DNA from: Cyclobacteriaceae bacterium
GTDB taxonomy: Bacteria > Bacteroidota > Bacteroidia > Cytophagales > Cyclobacteriaceae
DNA: 15,584 bases
NCBI GenBank assembly: GCA_019751475.1
Contig: JAIENH010000631.1
Span: 1 to 15,584, forward strand
Direction of reading: 5' to 3'
The translations under genes and the position numbers were made by a program. Below the pieces are notes generated by a model. That model did not search any database and was not told the origin of the DNA. It saw nothing but the letters and a program-made list of their open reading frames with translations. Shown in pieces: positions 14,369 through 15,584 of this stretch. How positions within the stretch are numbered: position 1 is the stretch's first letter; each line of letters opens with the position of its first letter.

Positions 14369-15415
14369 TTATTTTTTTCCCGTAAGGGATTTGATGATGG
14401 TCACTTCGGCCTCGCGGAAGGGCGTGCCGTCTGCGCGGAATATGTCGTGGAACCAAACAGTGGGCTCAGCGCTGCCTTCCTTGCTGCCCCACGGAAAGAT
14501 GGTGTTGGTCTTGCCGCTTACAAGTCCCCAGTTGATAGCGCCTACGTTATATTTTTTTAGCACAGGCATATTTTTCTCAAACGTGCTGTTGTTCGTGCGA
14601 GCCATGTATTCGCTGCAAATGATGGGTCTGCCAAGCTTTTGCAATCGCACAATCTCAGCTTCCAGGTTGGCCGGATCACTGTAATTGTGAAAAGTGATTA
14701 CATCGGAGTTAGCCAATTGAAACTCATTGAAGTTTTTGAATTCAGGTGCAGCATTCCAGGTAGCACAGGAGAGCGGCTGGGAAGGCCGGATGCTCCAGGC
14801 CCATTCAAATACTTTTCTCAATAAAGGTAGACTGGTCTCCAAATGACCGCTGTTGCCAGGTTCATTGTATAGATCCCATAGCAATACTCGCGTATCTGAG
14901 CCAAAGGACTTCAGGATGTCTTTTGTGTAGTCCTCCAATGATTTCCACGAGGAAGGATCTTCAAGTCGAGCCTTGCCTGGTGCCTGAAGCCAACCCGAGT
15001 TGTGCACTCCGGGTTTGGGGGCGGGTTGCTTTCCTGTTTTAGGATCGGGCAGCCAGCAATCGTCAAACAATACAAAAATGGTTTTAATGTTGTGCTTATC
15101 GGCCAATGCGAGGTAATCATTCATTCGCTTTTTAAGACCTGCGGCATCTGCTTCCCACAATAAGTTGTGTAAGTAGACGCGCACTGTATTAAAGTCAAGA
15201 TTTTCGGCCCAGCCTAATTCACGGTCAATGGTGGCAGGATCAAATGTATCTGCTTGCCACATCTCCAATTCGTTGATAGCCGAGCTCGGAATAAAATTAC
15301 AACCAGCGGGCCAAGGTTGTTTAGCATACCAGTCATTAGCTTGCTGGGCTGTCCATATCTTTTGGGCACCGGCCGAAGCTGAGATAAAGCAGAGTATAAC
15401 AAGCAGCTTTTTCAT
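14369..15415 (-). CDS. Secreted GH5-like (cellulase superfamily) glycoside hydrolase
   Basis: A 348-residue protein with an Sec signal peptide (about residues 1-17, A-x-A site before Gln18) and one (beta/alpha)8 catalytic domain of the GH5/clan GH-A type. Visible signs are the conserved Arg of N-T-V-R-V (76-80), the acid/base Glu185 in Y-N-E-P (183-186), the H-N-Y motif (243-245), the nucleophile Glu269 in I-C-S-E-Y (266-270) and the strand-8 tryptophan in I-N-W-G (294-297). No carbohydrate-binding module is attached. Proteins of this type are often labelled cellulase family or 1,4-beta-xylanase, but a beta-mannosidase or beta-glucosidase activity is equally possible. It sits 5 nt after the M24 peptidase gene and 7 nt before the serine hydrolase gene, pointing to one transcript. 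No SusC/SusD pair is nearby, so this is not a typical polysaccharide utilisation locus. Confidence 0.9.
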   Translation of the reverse strand: MKKLLVILCFISASAGAQKIWTAQQANDWYAKQPWPAGCNFIPSSAINELEMWQADTFDPATIDRELGWAENLDFNTVRVYLHNLLWEADAAGLKKRMNDYLALADKHNIKTIFVLFDDCWLPDPKTGKQPAPKPGVHNSGWLQAPGKARLEDPSSWKSLEDYTKDILKSFGSDTRVLLWDLYNEPGNSGHLETSLPLLRKVFEWAWSIRPSQPLSCATWNAAPEFKNFNEFQLANSDVITFHNYSDPANLEAEIVRLQKLGRPIICSEYMARTNNSTFEKNMPVLKKYNVGAINWGLVSGKTNTIFPWGSKEGSAEPTVWFHDIFRADGTPFREAEVTIIKSLTGKK

Positions 15416-15420
15416 ATCTC

Positions 15421-15584
15421 TTATTTTTTCTTGTTGAGATCAGGAAGTACAAAATCGTCCAGTGGACTGGGCAGCTTCATCATTGCTTCTATATCTTCCG
15501 TGGTGCGCGGAGCATAGGAGGAGAGAAGCTCACAGCCTTGATCGTTCACCAAGTAGTCGTCTTCAATGCGCACGGCAATGCCCC
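15421..15584 (-). CDS. C-terminal end of an M24 (aminopeptidase P/Xaa-Pro) peptidase, partial
   Basis: The minus strand is open from the right edge of the window to a TAA at 15421-15423, giving 53 visible residues; the start lies outside. The stretch G-I-A-V-R-I-E-D-D-Y-L-V (1-12) matches the last catalytic strand of the pita-bread fold of M24 peptidases, where the glutamate is a metal ligand, and the following G-C-E-L-L-S and P-R-T-T-E-D-I-E segments are typical of the tail of aminopeptidase P. Such enzymes cut the N-terminal residue before a proline, using two metal ions. The stop is 5 nt before the GH5-like gene, so this is the probable upstream member of the minus-strand operon. Only the tail is visible, so the subfamily remains open. 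Confidence 0.82.
   Translation of the reverse strand, partial: GIAVRIEDDYLVNDQGCELLSSYAPRTTEDIEAMMKLPSPLDDFVLPDLNKKK

Noticed and set aside
14316..14684. Plus-strand open frame of 122 codons across the serine hydrolase/GH5 junction
   Set aside because: Lies opposite the coding parts of two well-supported genes and has no recognisable features.
1..15584. tRNA, rRNA, CRISPR array, insertion sequence, phage or toxin-antitoxin genes
   Set aside because: Intergenic gaps are at most 75 bp, and none shows cloverleaf, direct-repeat or transposase signs on either strand; no gene fits those families.

Overview
The window looks like a chromosomal piece of a Bacteroidota bacterium, probably of the Cytophagales/Cyclobacteriaceae type. 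The supporting signs are the lack of Shine-Dalgarno sequences before most starts, two perfect TAnnTTTG boxes of the Bacteroidota promoter type, a PheS with a four-cysteine knuckle, and the overall look of the protein families. The species-level guess is inference from recollection of these families.

Region 1 (1-8335) is a surface or exopolysaccharide locus, clearly AT-rich. It opens with the 3' end of an unrecognised protein (1-546). A tight plus-strand block follows: a DPM1-like GT2 glycosyltransferase (622), an FkbM methyltransferase (1355), a Wzy-like polymerase with a TTG start (2188) and a GT4-type glycosyltransferase (3402). Three single genes then alternate in direction: an O-antigen ligase-like membrane protein on minus (4483-5715), a DUF1972 glycosyltransferase on plus (5777-6901) and a GT39-type membrane glycosyltransferase on minus (6902-8335). 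A plausible scheme is that the GT2 enzyme loads a sugar on polyprenyl phosphate for the GT39 enzyme, the cytoplasmic transferases build a repeat unit, and the two Wzy/WaaL-fold proteins polymerise it and transfer it to an acceptor.

Region 2 (8378-11743, plus) is a four-gene run with almost no spacing: a WecA/TagO-type sugar-1-phosphate transferase that would start polyprenyl-linked glycan synthesis, pheS, a 3-hydroxyacyl-CoA dehydrogenase, and a small lipoprotein that resembles a Rieske protein but has lost most of the usual metal ligands. GC content rises visibly through this run, so the AT-rich glycan cluster appears to adjoin an ordinary housekeeping segment.

Region 3 (11740-15584, minus) reads from right to left: the tail of an M24 aminopeptidase P-like protein, a secreted GH5-like glycoside hydrolase, a serine hydrolase lipoprotein of the beta-lactamase/S12 class, then after 75 bp an APC-family amino acid permease. 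The first three are separated by only 5 and 7 nt and are probably one operon for handling peptides, saccharides or cell-wall fragments.

The gene density is extreme. The longest gaps are 75 bp (547-621 and 13195-13269), and all three convergent junctions overlap or abut, leaving no room for ordinary terminators. I saw no tRNA, rRNA, CRISPR array, insertion sequence, attachment site or origin. The items most worth a second look are the degenerate Rieske-like lipoprotein, the gapless convergent junctions, and a perfect 12-bp inverted repeat inside the FkbM gene. I found no clear case for a wholly new system.
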